Shown here: positions 53,252 to 63,752 of the stretch, in pieces
Layout: each line of letters opens with the position of its first letter
How positions within the stretch are numbered: position 1 is the stretch's first letter
Assembly (NCBI GenBank): GCA_037355855.1
Contig: CM074762.1
Coordinates: 1,550,001-1,614,000 of the forward strand
DNA length: 64,000 nt
From: Pseudo-nitzschia pungens
Lineage: Eukaryota; Bacillariophyta; Bacillariophyceae; Bacillariales; Bacillariaceae
Direction of reading: 5' to 3'
Position numbers and translations under genes: made by a program
The notes under the pieces: generated by a model
Databases searched by the model: none
The model's input: the letters and a program-made list of their open reading frames with translations, nothing else
Told to the model about the DNA's origin: nothing

Positions 53252-55540
53252 CTACGGTTTTTTGGGTTCTTTCGTGTCCCTCCCCGCCGCCGCGAAGACC
53301 CGGTCCGTCGCGTCCGGCCACAACCCTCCCCATCGGCTCTTGCGGGCCGCGCTGTACAGTCCCGGAGCCGCGCTTGCGGCCAGGGCCTTGGTCACCCTGC
53401 TCCGGACGATCCTTCCCGGAGCCGCGCAGTAATCGATGTAGACGTGGCCCTTCTTCTTGATGGGCGCCCGGACGATCCGTCCCATGGAGCCCCGCTTGTC
53501 CTCCCCCCGCAGCAGCTCGAGCCCGAGGTCGTCGGTCTCCGAGTTTTCGTACCTCGCGCTCAGCTCCCGCGCGGCCTCGAAGGTTCGGGCCGCGAGGTCG
53601 TCGGCCTCGAAGGAGGCGGCGTCCAGCGCGTCGGAGAGCAGGTCGGTGACGCTGTCGCCGCGGAAGGGATCGCCCTCCGCCTCGTCGGCGCTCGATCGTC
53701 GGTGGCGGAAGCGCTTCTTTTGCGCCGCGAGGTAGGAAAACTTTTCTCCCTTTCGCCGGGAGTCGCCGGACACCGAGTGGACAAAGCTGCAAAAGGAGGA
53801 ATGGAAGGCGTCGGTCTCGGACATGGTGGGGGTGTCGCGGGAATCCACTCGGTCCATCTCGTCGTCATCGTTGTCGTCCTCATCATCATCGTTGTCCTCA
53901 TCATCGTCGTCATCGTCATCGTCGTCGATCGAGATCGCGCGTTCCGGCCCCCTCTCGCCGCCACCCAATTCCTGCGGCAGATCGCGGCCCAGCTTGCCGA
54001 CGGGTTTCTCGCCCCGGCCCCCGAAAAAGTTTTTCTTGTGGCGCTCCATCGGGCAGCTCCCGTTGTGCGTGCACGGCGCAACGACGTGGCACCGGTCCTC
54101 CCACTCGAACCCGGGATCGTGGGGCGGGCAGCAGTCCAGGAGCATGTTTCGAACGGCGCGGATCGAGTTGAAGCCGTCCGGGGTTCCGGGTTCGATCGCG
54201 ACCAAAACGCCGCCGGGTCCGAGCTTTTCGAAGGCCATTGCCGCCGCCGCCAGGAACGACGAGACGTCGGGGAGGTCCGAGGCGGCGTACACCAAGAGGG
54301 CCAGATCGAAGGATCCCTCCCCCGAACGAGACGACGACGGCGGCGACGAAGACTGCGACGAATAATCGTCCGGGGACGGCGACAGGCTCGTGCCAAAGGT
54401 GATCCGGGGGGTTTTCGGCGGCGGTGTGAGCCTTCCGGAGGCCGGATCCGAAGCGCCTCCCGTTCGGTGTCCGCCGCGCGTCATTTCCTCGATGAGTTTC
54501 TTCGCGCATTCCCGCATGGGCCGGGAGGGATCGATCCCGTGGATCCACTCGATTCCGGGGGATCCGTCGTCGCCGTCGTTGCCGTCGCTTCCGAACAGAT
54601 CGATCGCGGCCGCCGAGGCGCTCCCGCATCCGATTCCGAAATCGAGAACCCGCCGGGGCTTCCAGTTTCTGGAATAGACGAGACGGCGGCGTGGATTGCT
54701 TTCGCTGTCGCTTTGACTGTTCAGTTCACCATCCATGCCCCCGTCACCGCTGCCGGTTGCGGTTGCCGCGGGGACCATCCTCCCTCCCAGCAAGCTCTGG
54801 CATTCGGCGAGAACTCGTTTGGTAATCGCGTAATTCGGTGTCAGTCGATGCTTGAGCGTGGCGAGCGTCTCGTCGTATCCGTAATAAACGGGACTGACGG
54901 ATGGCGACGATGACGAGCGGCCGCGATGGTTGTTGCCATGCCTTGCACCGTCCGGATGAATGTCGCCGTCGTTGTCGTTGTCGTTGTCGCTGTCGCTGTC
55001 GTTGAAGGACCGCTGCAGCCGCTGCTGCTGCTGCTGTTGGTGCTGCCGAACGCCGCGCGTTCCGTTGACCAGCGTCCGTCGCTCCCGCTCCCGCAGATCC
55101 GCCAGATCGGACTGGATCGACAGGACCTTGCGGTGGGCCCTCCGGAGCTGCTTCGAGGTCCGATCGCCCTCGTCGAGAATCGTGCGCATCGCGGCCCTCA
55201 GGTGCTCGGGCGGGTCCCTCCGCGGATCCGTCGCTCGCCACGAGGCCCTCGCCGGCGCCTCCAGCAGGGTCTTCCACGGCTGCGGCGAAAGCGGCGGATC
55301 GCTCGGAAAAGCCTCCCGCCGGTGTCGCGATCGCTCGGCGGCCGCGCTCCCGAGGTCCCTCCGGTGGGAGAGGGCGGCGGGATTCGTTTCGGAGACGCGA
55401 GCACCCGGTGGTCGACCGCTGCGTCGGTTCGGAGCGTCCCGGGACGGCGGATGCGACCCCCCGGCGGCGAAAGACACCGATCGAATGGTGCGGCGCCGGG
55501 GGTGGGTTGCGAGGGACCACCGTCGAAGAAAGAGGGCCAT
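53252..55540 (-). CDS. Mitoribosome assembly methyltransferase-like protein (METTL17/Rsm22)
   Basis: A 762-residue intronless protein. The ATG at 55540 gives MALFLRRWSLATHPRRRTIRSVSF, a strong mitochondrial presequence; the open frame upstream reads only microsatellite (SINQSINQSINQ) and is excluded. Family signatures: YYGYDETLATLKHRLTPNYAITKRVLAE, the SAM-fold motif RVLDFGIGCGSA, GIDPSRPMRECAKKLI, FDLALLVYAASDLPDVSSFLA, VLVAIEPGTPDGFNSIRAVRNMLL, and the cysteines in VVAPCTHNGSCP and SSFCSFVH that in this family bind an iron-sulfur cluster. GEKFSYLAAQKKRFR follows. Acidic inserts (poly-D/E near residue 540) are long. It should aid maturation of the mitochondrial small ribosomal subunit. Very GC-rich, hence long shadow frames on both strands. 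Confidence 0.92.
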   Translation of the reverse strand: MALFLRRWSLATHPRRRTIRSVSFAAGGSHPPSRDAPNRRSGRPPGARVSETNPAALSHRRDLGSAAAERSRHRREAFPSDPPLSPQPWKTLLEAPARASWRATDPRRDPPEHLRAAMRTILDEGDRTSKQLRRAHRKVLSIQSDLADLRERERRTLVNGTRGVRQHQQQQQQRLQRSFNDSDSDNDNDNDGDIHPDGARHGNNHRGRSSSSPSVSPVYYGYDETLATLKHRLTPNYAITKRVLAECQSLLGGRMVPAATATGSGDGGMDGELNSQSDSESNPRRRLVYSRNWKPRRVLDFGIGCGSASAAAIDLFGSDGNDGDDGSPGIEWIHGIDPSRPMRECAKKLIEEMTRGGHRTGGASDPASGRLTPPPKTPRITFGTSLSPSPDDYSSQSSSPPSSSRSGEGSFDLALLVYAASDLPDVSSFLAAAAMAFEKLGPGGVLVAIEPGTPDGFNSIRAVRNMLLDCCPPHDPGFEWEDRCHVVAPCTHNGSCPMERHKKNFFGGRGEKPVGKLGRDLPQELGGGERGPERAISIDDDDDDDDDEDNDDDEDDNDDDEMDRVDSRDTPTMSETDAFHSSFCSFVHSVSGDSRRKGEKFSYLAAQKKRFRHRRSSADEAEGDPFRGDSVTDLLSDALDAASFEADDLAARTFEAARELSARYENSETDDLGLELLRGEDKRGSMGRIVRAPIKKKGHVYIDYCAAPGRIVRSRVTKALAASAAPGLYSAARKSRWGGLWPDATDRVFAAAGRDTKEPKKP

Positions 55541-55593
55541 GACGAAGGGAGGGAGGGATGGTGGTGGTGGTTTACCGGTGGTAAAGGCGAATC

Positions 55594-55623
55594 CGATTCG
55601 ATTCGATTCGATTCGATTCGATC

Positions 55624-55666
<43 letters not shown>

Positions 55667-55668
55667 GT
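55594..55668. repeat. ATTCG and GATT microsatellites
   Basis: About five ATTCG pentamers followed by nine or so GATT tetramers, directly upstream of the METTL17-like start codon, probably in its 5' UTR or promoter. Confidence 0.9.
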
Positions 55669-56133
55669 GATTCGCTCTCGTTTGTGGAAACGGCTTGGGC
55701 CCCTGCTTCCGATGATTGGACCCCAACCAAATCTGGTTTGATGGGATTGTTGATGGTATTTATCGAATAGCGGCCCTTCCGATTGGGAGTGGGGTTTCGG
55801 ATGGTAGATGGAAGATGGAAGATCCGACTATCGTGCAGAAATGATCCCGTCCCACTGTTTTTCTTTTTTGATCTTGTCGTAATTACGGGTAATCTTAGCT
55901 TTTGATGGTCCTGTGGTGTGTGGTACGAGTAACCTTACGATTGAGATTACCGGTTTGTTTGGGGTTTGAGGTTTGAGAGGCCTTCTTCTACCGTATTCCC
56001 TTCTGTCATCGGCCTTTGATCGAGACTGAGGAGAATTCGTGATGATTCGTGATTGGTTATTTCCATGACAAAAAAATAATGATAATAGAATAAGGTTACC
56101 GAAATGTTTTGTTGTGCTTGGTGGCTTTTCACT

Positions 56134-56159
56134 TTACGGTAAGGTTAACCTTACCGTAA
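56134..56159. repeat. 26-nt perfect palindrome of the GTAAGGTTAC motif
   Basis: Two inverted copies of ttacggtaaggtt meet without a spacer, so all 26 positions pair. A further GTAACCTTACC copy follows at about 56176. The same motif in single copies is scattered through the intergenic DNA of this window. Confidence 0.9.
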
Positions 56160-56534
56160 TTAGGTAAGATTAGTGGTAACCTTACCATAAAGCGCCACAT
56201 TCTTTCAGGGCGGGGGGAAGCGTCCAGACGTGAGAATACGGTAGATTATGAATGAATGAATCATGATGTGCTGTTGTTTGTACGGTAAGTTAGCGTAAGG
56301 TACGGTAGTGTAAGGCTTATGTATCAAAATAATGTATCATACGCGTACCGAATTCTATCACCTGTCACGTACGGTACAACTTTTACTCTTTCTTCTTTCT
56401 CATTATTTCAAAATCTCAACCATCCCGGATTCCGGCGAGCCGCGAGCCGCGAGCCACATCCCGATGCCAGAGTTTCGGACCATACCGTAAGTTACGTACC
56501 GGTCAACATGCATTTTCTTCCAAAACACGAACGA

Positions 56535-57346
56535 ACGAATCGAATCGAATCGAATCGAATGACCGAATGGATCATCAACGATGAATCGGGCATGCAAATA
56601 CAGCAAGAAGAAAATCCAGGGGTCGTCTCGATGTGGTGCGACGTGGCGCTTTCGAAAACGTCTGCGGGAATCGCACCATGCGACGAATGGAACGGGAGGG
56701 TAAGATGGGATGGGATGGGATGGGATGGGATGCGATTGGATGCGATTGGATTCGATACGATACGATAGGATGCGATACGATAGGATACGATAGGATAGGA
56801 TGGGGTATCGTCGGTGCTGCGTGTCAACTCGGTCGATCGTCCCTAGAAACACGGACGCGGCACGGGTACGGATACGGATACGGATACCGAAAGGGACAAC
56901 GTTTGCCAATCGTTTCCCGACGCATCGTGTTTGTTCGGGGAGGGAAAGGCGCAGCCGCCATGCGGAATGAGAGACCGGAATCGCGGCGCAGAATTCCCGG
57001 AAAATCAATGGGAACCAATCCACACCACACCAAACCAAACCACACCACACCACACCACACCAAACAACGATTCCACCGCTAGGGAAAAAAAAACCAGAAA
57101 TCAGAGCGATGAAACACGGCACCGATGGACGGTCCCTCTGGGAGAAACGCAAACGAAACAACGGTTCCGTTGGAGCCGAAACAAGGTGGACGAACAATCG
57201 AAACGAAATTCTTTTGCGGAGCGTCGGCGGAGGTTGTGTCGCCATGTTTTTGGCGGTTCTGCCTTTCCGATTGGGTCGGTTTGGTTTGGTTTGGTTTGGT
57301 TTGGTTGGGTTGGGTTCGGTTCGGTTCGGTTCGGTTCGGTTCGGCA
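56535..57346. repeat. Cluster of pentamer and hexamer microsatellites
   Basis: Separate short arrays: AATCG (56537-56560), GGGAT (56703-56735), GATAC/GATAG (56750-56800), GGATAC (56862-56889), ACCAC/CCAAA (57013-57065) and GGTTT then GGTTC (57277-57346). The sequence between them is not repetitive. Confidence 0.85.
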
Positions 57347-57733
57347 GAGATTGGAGTCGCCGGTGCAAAGGTATAGGCAGTGACTGCGATACGGAGTTGC
57401 GGTATAGGGGAATGGATTGATTCTGTTGAATAAAAAGTACGTACGTGTATATTATTATTATTATGAAGCAATGTGAAATTATATTGTATGCACCGGAGGG
57501 ACTCGTGCAAATGCCTTGATGAATAATATGATATATAGGTATATATAGGTATACATACACTGCGCAGCATGCGCATACAGACAAACCGTCGTCGTCATCG
57601 CAATGATGGTGTCCATTGTTCGTCGCGAATGTGCGCAAGGAATTGGTATAGTTCGATCCGCGGATGATCCGTGTGAGTCATACCTGTATGGTATTGAGAA
57701 CGGAAAAAATTCTCTTCAATCTCCACCGCCTAT

Positions 57734-60700
57734 TTAGAACCACACACGGCATTCAATTAAAAGGCTCTGATTACACAAGGCATCCTCGGGTTTGTCCAAT
57801 GCACTATCCAATGGTTCTCCGACAAATGTACTGAAAATGTTTACCGTTACGTACCCATAACCAGGATAATTCGACGGAGGGAATATGAAAGGATTTAATT
57901 CGAGGGGTTCGCCAGGCGTCAAAACAGCTCCGTTAACTGGGAGTACTATTGCATCGACTTGTATATTTGTGACTGACGCCAGTTCGATCATACGGATAGG
58001 AAACGACGATTTCAATCTTATCGGTAACGTTACAGGAGGCCTCAATTCTTGTGCATATGCAGACACGTGACGTCCGCTTGTTTCCACCCAATCTACCAAT
58101 TGGTGAGCTCCAAATCTATCAAAGAGAAATCGACCTTCGGAGCAGTACAAGGACAATTCGGCAGTTTGGAGAAGATTTACACCTGAGTAGTCGAATACAT
58201 TTATTGTAATCACAGCGGAAAGTTTCTTTCGTTGTCCGTCGGCATTCAACGTGTATAACTCTCCCACCGCAACAGGACCGGAGAAGTAGAATTCGTTTCC
58301 GTCTTTGGGAACAACCGTAATGTAGTGTGTGGCTCCCTGGGTTGTAGAAGGACCTCCGTAAAAATCGTCACAAGAAAACTTGAGGCGGGTCGCAAAATGT
58401 TTAGTTTGTTCGCATCCCCCACCTCCGAACTTAAAAGTTGCGACTTGGACAGGACCCTCGCAATTATTATCCATGGAAATTTGGTAACTGGGGCACGTGA
58501 ACTGAAAATCAACAGTATCACAAACAGTAGGATCTAGCGAAGGAGGGGGGATTGTACAAAAGGATGAATAGGATGAGAAAAGAATGCAATCGTTCCACTC
58601 CTTCATCTAAATCAACTTACAAAAAAACCCTTCGACTTCCTCGGAAAATGTATCGTTGAAATCGTTCCCATCTGTGAACGGTAGAAACGAAGAATTCAGG
58701 AAGCGTGAGGAATTCATCGACAAACTAATTATTTGGGGTGCCAAAATCTCGCTGCGATAACTTACCCAATAATTTGAGAGTAGTCAGAGATGTCAACTTT
58801 CCAAACTCCGAGGGAATCACACCAGTGAGATCATTATTGGCTGTGACGAGAGGTTTTTATTTGAGAAACAATTTTTGGGCGGTATTGAGTATTGCAGTAA
58901 GTATCAACAGCAAAGAGCACACGTGAAATCCACTGAACTGAAAATATCTACACTTACAAAGCGACAGATACTTCAACGATGTCAATAGACCGATTTCACT
59001 TGGAATTGTACCTGTCAGGAAATTGTTTTCTACATGAATACAAAACAGAGTTGATTTTTGAGAGCGAAACAGCGACATTTGTTCAATCGAGCTCCTTCTA
59101 CCATGCCTTTGCACAACTTACCTAAGTGAATGGATCTCAAGTTACTGAGCAAACCAATCTCAGTGGGGATTGTACCACGAAGCATATTGTTTTCTGCATT
59201 TATGGAAACATGAAAACAAAATGTTGAGAGTGAACAGAGTCATTCATAACAATGCGCAAAATTCTGATTGGAATCCCCGGACCAAAAAGCTCTCAGCTCC
59301 CGATCAGATTTATTCGCTACTTACTGATATGCAAGAATTGCAGAGACGACAATAGTCCAAGCTCAGAAGGAATCTCGCTCCATAACATGTTATCATCTGT
59401 TGCAGGTGATAGTAAAACATCCAATACAAAAATTGAGTAAGGAAAAGGTCAAAAAATGCACACGCATGGTAGTCTCGCTTCTTGAATCGCTTACTCAAAT
59501 CCAGAAATTCCAAACTCGTCAAACTTCCAATCTCAGTGGGAATTTGCCCAGTGAGTTCATTGTTCGCTGCATGAAAAATAACAAATGTCAGCGTAAGTCA
59601 TCAATGAAATATGAACTGGTAAAGTAAAGCTATGTCACCTATCGTTCGGAATGAACTTACTCAAAAGGAGTCCAGTCAATATCAACAACGATCCGATCTC
59701 CGTAGGAATCATACCACCAATTTTATTGGATCCTGCAACAAGACCAACAGGAGATTTTAAGTTAGAGTGACCAATCTTGTGAAGTTTGAAAATCTCCATT
59801 AAGAATAGTTTGGATCACTTACTCAAATCTACATCAGTCAAATTGGTCAAATACCCAATCTCCGAAGGAATGTGACCCTCGAAGTGATTATGACCTATAA
59901 AATGAAGCACAGGAATTTGGTTGCAGCGCTTTTGATAAGGAAAAAAGACACCAAGGATTGAATGCGGGGTAGTACCGTACTTACTCAGATCAATGCGTCT
60001 CAAATTTGTTAAGGATGCAATTTGGCTAGGAATCTGCCCATTAAGGTTCATGAAAAGCTCACCCCAACCCCAACCGCCTTCATTAAAAAAAATGGATTGT
60101 AATAGTTTAAGCAATGAGTTCAATGAAAGGAATGATATTTCTCGAATTATAAATTTCTTTCACCACTTACGCAAACCTAGATTTTTCAACTTGGCTAAGA
60201 ATCCAATTTCGGTCGGAATACTACCATTCAATTTATTGAAGCCTAAGTGAAGAGCCGTTACACATGCATTTAGATGAAAGGGAAACCAAAAACTGAACAA
60301 ACAAAGGTTCAAGAAACGGCACTCACTAAAATCTAGATGTTCCAAGTCCGTCAAAGACCCGATGTCGCTTGGAAAAGTACCGCTAAAGTCATTGAAGCCT
60401 TAAGAAGAACGATCGAATAGTCATGAGATAAATGATCAATCAGATGAAAGGAAAATCGGGGCGCTAAACTTTCTCTTCATTGAATGCCATGTATACTTAC
60501 TCAAAAGAAGATTTTTCAAATTTGTAAGATTTCCAATCTCCTTAGGGATCTGACCGGAGAGAAGATTGTTTCCTGCATAAAGAATAGTTAAAATGATAAA
60601 GCATGAGCAGTGAATACATTTTCATGATGTATAGTTGGCAACACTTTTGTTACTCACCTACGTCGAGCGTTGTCAACTTGGACATGAATTTAATGCCATC

Positions 60701-63700
60701 TGGAATTTTGCCAGTCAGAATATTATCATCTGTGGAAAGATTTAGCAAAGGGTCGGAATGTTAACAACAAACAATTTAGATCAAACTCGACAACATGTCC
60801 TTTCAAAACGATTGAAGTCTGAACCTACTTACAGAGAGAGAGAGTCCTCAACATTGTCAAAGATTCCATCTCGAATATTGAGCCCTGGAGACTATTTTCA
60901 TCTGTAAATGTGTAGAGCAAGAAAATCTCTTCAGTATTAGAAATGATCTGTCGAAATGACCAATCGATACCATTTTAACGGTCACTCACCGAAATCTAGA
61001 TATTCCAATTTGGTCAAAGACCTTATGTCGCTAGGAATATCGCCAGTAAGAAAATTGAAAGCTGTAAAAGAGTTACAAGAGTCACGGAGTATCAATCCAC
61101 CAGATGAAAGAGATGCGAGACAGAGGACTACCTGAGCTTGATACAAAGGTGCATCACCGCGCGTTGTAAAACACAGCTCATACCGTCAATTACTTACTCA
61201 TACTGATTCGTGACAAGTCTCTCAACAAACCAATTGCGGTTGCAATGGTCCCCTGGAGATTCAATGATTCCAACGATAAGTCCGACAAAGATCCATCCTT
61301 GCATTGAATTGTAGGCCAAAGGCACTGTTGATCTGGCTGTATCCACCTCGTTCGCTCTCCACTTTCGAGAGGAGGAGCACCAAAATGCATCAAACCCAGG
61401 ACATACCTGTCGAGAAAGTATTCATCATCACAAGCCGCAACACCTTTGGTATCCCGAAGCATCCAGTTCAAAGTTGAATACGAAGGAACATTGATGTAGA
61501 CTTGTTCCGGATCAAAATATTTTGATATCGTTTCAAACATGCAGGTTGGAATCCGAACGAATGATGATTTCCCTTCCTCACCACTATTCGCTTCAAGAAT
61601 TTTTATCTCTTTTTCAGCCTGATTTCGATGATAAATTGTGTAAGTAGCATACCATATCGGTGAATCACCAAGATCATCTCTTGGAGAAGTTTTGTTCTCC
61701 AACGTGATAGTACAGTCAGCGCCATCATTGACCAAAACAGTTTCCTTGCGATCTTCCATATCGTTGCTGATGTCGACCAACAACGCCATCCTTCCGTCAC
61801 AATCTAACCTCAAACTCGGATTCACTGGATCTTCAGAATACCATCCGGTATGGTTATCCGCGAAGTGGAACAGATGTTCGTCGATACTTTCATTAGAGTA
61901 TCTTGTCATGAGATTTTCTGGGGCACGACTGCTTGTAAAGTTTTTGAGGTGAATCGTTATTGGGACCATGCTTGGATCTTCACAATCTGGAAAGCCATTG
62001 CCACTTGCATTTGCCACCCCAAACGCTTCTGTAACAGTCCAAACTCCACAAATGGAATGAGAACACGTAGCAGAGCAACAATCTCCACCATCATATTGAT
62101 ACTGAAAAGTATTGAAATCCTTATTGCATACCCCATCGTCGAAGAGTTTACAGTTGCCTTCCTCACCTTTGTCGAACTGGACAAAATAGAGATCAAGGGG
62201 TGTACCAGAAGCCGAAAACCATCCCTCATCAAAAACCGTTGACAAGTCGAAGGAAAAAGACCTTGCAGAATACGCCAATTCGCTATCACCAGCACTACAT
62301 GCGTCGGTAGCATCGGAAACATCGCTATGTAGCAGCCATCGACGTCTCTTTGAACAGTATCCAAAACTCGCATTGTAAAGGCCTCCTCCAGTGTTCGTGT
62401 AGACATGCCTCTTATAGTTCTTTTTGTGTTTGCTTGCCACTATGTCCATTTCGTAGCACCCACTGTATGATTTTAGCATTTCATTCTGAAGTTCGACTCT
62501 CAACATTTTTGTAACCCACATACCGTCACTTTCTTGGAAGTAAACCACTGTACCCAGAATTAGAAGAAAAAAAAATCCGAGACTTAACTGCGTGAACTGG
62601 AATCGTTTGTGTTTGTTTTTCTGACGCATGCAAGGGGGAAGGGGCAAATTCGCTATGCGAAAGGCTTCCTTTTCCAAATTTGGTCCATACTTTCCCAACA
62701 AAGCCAATTCAAATGCCGCATCATCAAGACCACTGATGAAATTCTGTTTGCGAACGAGGAAATAATTGCAATATTGAATATTGGGAACTTGAGCAATCAT
62801 CTTTACAGCAGAATCCTGAATTTCTTTGCGTACTCACGAGTGCTGTCAAATTGAGGACAATGTCAATCACGCTGGACGTGGTGATTATCATCAGTGTCGC
62901 AACGAGTATAGCCAATAAACCCTGTGTAAAGCGAAGAATGCAGGAGAAGACCATGCATCTAATTTTATCACCAGTTTTGGAATTACGAGGGAAAGTCTCG
63001 ATAGCAGTTGCAACGTCAAGCATACTTCTATCTGCAAAAATAACGTAGGACAAAAGCGAAACGAATTGTGTTCCTCGGACAAGTGGAGTTGCATTCGCAT
63101 CAATAATCTGAGAAATGATACTGCCTCCTGGGTTGTCAACATCTCCATTGGTACTCCACACGTTGTGAAGGACACTCATCAACATTAATGTAAGAAACAA
63201 CATTTGGAAACCAAAGACCATCATTCCAAACAAAAAGAAAAAGCGATTTTGAGAAGTAGGCCCGTGAAGAGATAAGAATGAGTAACAGTCGGGTGGATAA
63301 TTCTTCCCCATTTGGACTCCAAATTGAATTCTGCTGCGGACTGGCCTTCTGGGGATAACTCTAGTGTCTGCGCTTCCTACTTGTGGCGTGGTTCCCAGCT
63401 TCGATCCTATTGGTCCTTGCTGAGATTGGTGGTTTGCTGTCCCTTTGGATTGAGTGACGTCGTCCTTAGGTTCATCGACCGTCTTGACGGGAGTAGTCTT
63501 GTCGTCGTTTCTTTCCCCTTCCTCATCGTTACCAATTTTACCAACATTTTCAGTTGTGGCCTCATTCGCTTTTTGTGGCATCTCGCCTACCTCAACATCT
63601 GGCATCTGTTCATTCGATGAATACGAATAGCCAGATGAATTCCGCGTGGAGTGATCTTTGGAATGGTTTGTCTCTCGTTTATCCTCAGCTGCTTGAGCCA

Positions 63701-63752
63701 TGATTCTGCCATCGGTATGTTCTTCGCGATTGAAAACGTCTGTTGCTTCCAT
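57734..63752 (-). CDS. LRR receptor-like membrane protein with Notch/LNR-like motif, 18 exons
   Basis: Minus-strand exons: 63752-62838, 62743-61198, 61061-60990, 60901-60833, 60729-60658, 60572-60501, 60398-60327, 60242-60171, 60077-59985, 59894-59823, 59732-59661, 59566-59495, 59396-59325, 59193-59122, 59029-58958, 58840-58766, 58671-58621 and 58533-57734; 1446 residues. N-terminus: a disordered charged region, then hydrophobic segments near residues 171-195, 228-240, 266-300 and 358-374. The ectodomain has an LNR-like cluster (CKLFDDGVC, YDGGDCCSATC; about 503-532). The LRRs are plant-type, such as NNFLTGTIPSEIGLLTSLKYLSL, one per exon in exons 3-16. The C-terminal 266 residues form a Cys-containing, probably beta-rich domain that I do not recognise. 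No kinase domain. A cell-surface recognition role is likely (inference). The frame is open to another ATG at 63878, which would add 42 residues. Confidence 0.82.
58766..61061 (-). repeat. Array of 14 LRR-coding exons, all phase 1
   Basis: Exons 3 to 16 of the LRR gene. Twelve are exactly or within 3 nt of 72 nt (24 codons); one is 69 nt and one 93 nt. Every intron here begins GT, ends AG, lies in phase 1 and is about 84-131 nt long. Each exon begins inside the repeat just before the NxLxGxIP segment and ends after the next LxxLxxLxL, so exon borders coincide with the repeat unit. Confidence 0.88.

Larger units (their letters stand above)
55541..57733. other. Intergenic, microsatellite-rich
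   Basis: A 2.2-kb spacer with no supported gene. The long minus frame at 56403-57638 reads through simple repeats and is rejected. Content: ATTCG and GATT arrays (55594-55668), a 26-nt palindrome (56134-56159), several GTAAGGTTAC-type motifs (55930-56290) and five further short pentamer or hexamer arrays (56535-57346). Confidence 0.6.

Noticed and set aside
52216..53460. 414-codon plus-strand frame
   Set aside because: Runs through an SDR intron, the wrong frame of SDR exon 3 and simple repeats.
53141..54913. 590-codon plus-strand frame
   Set aside because: Antisense of the METTL17-like gene, GC-driven; the real gene has family motifs throughout.
56403..57638. 411-codon open frame on the minus strand
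   Set aside because: It translates microsatellites (runs like NRTEPNRTEPN, WCGVVWCGLVW, ILSYRILSYR), has no domain, and competing frames are open on the other strand.
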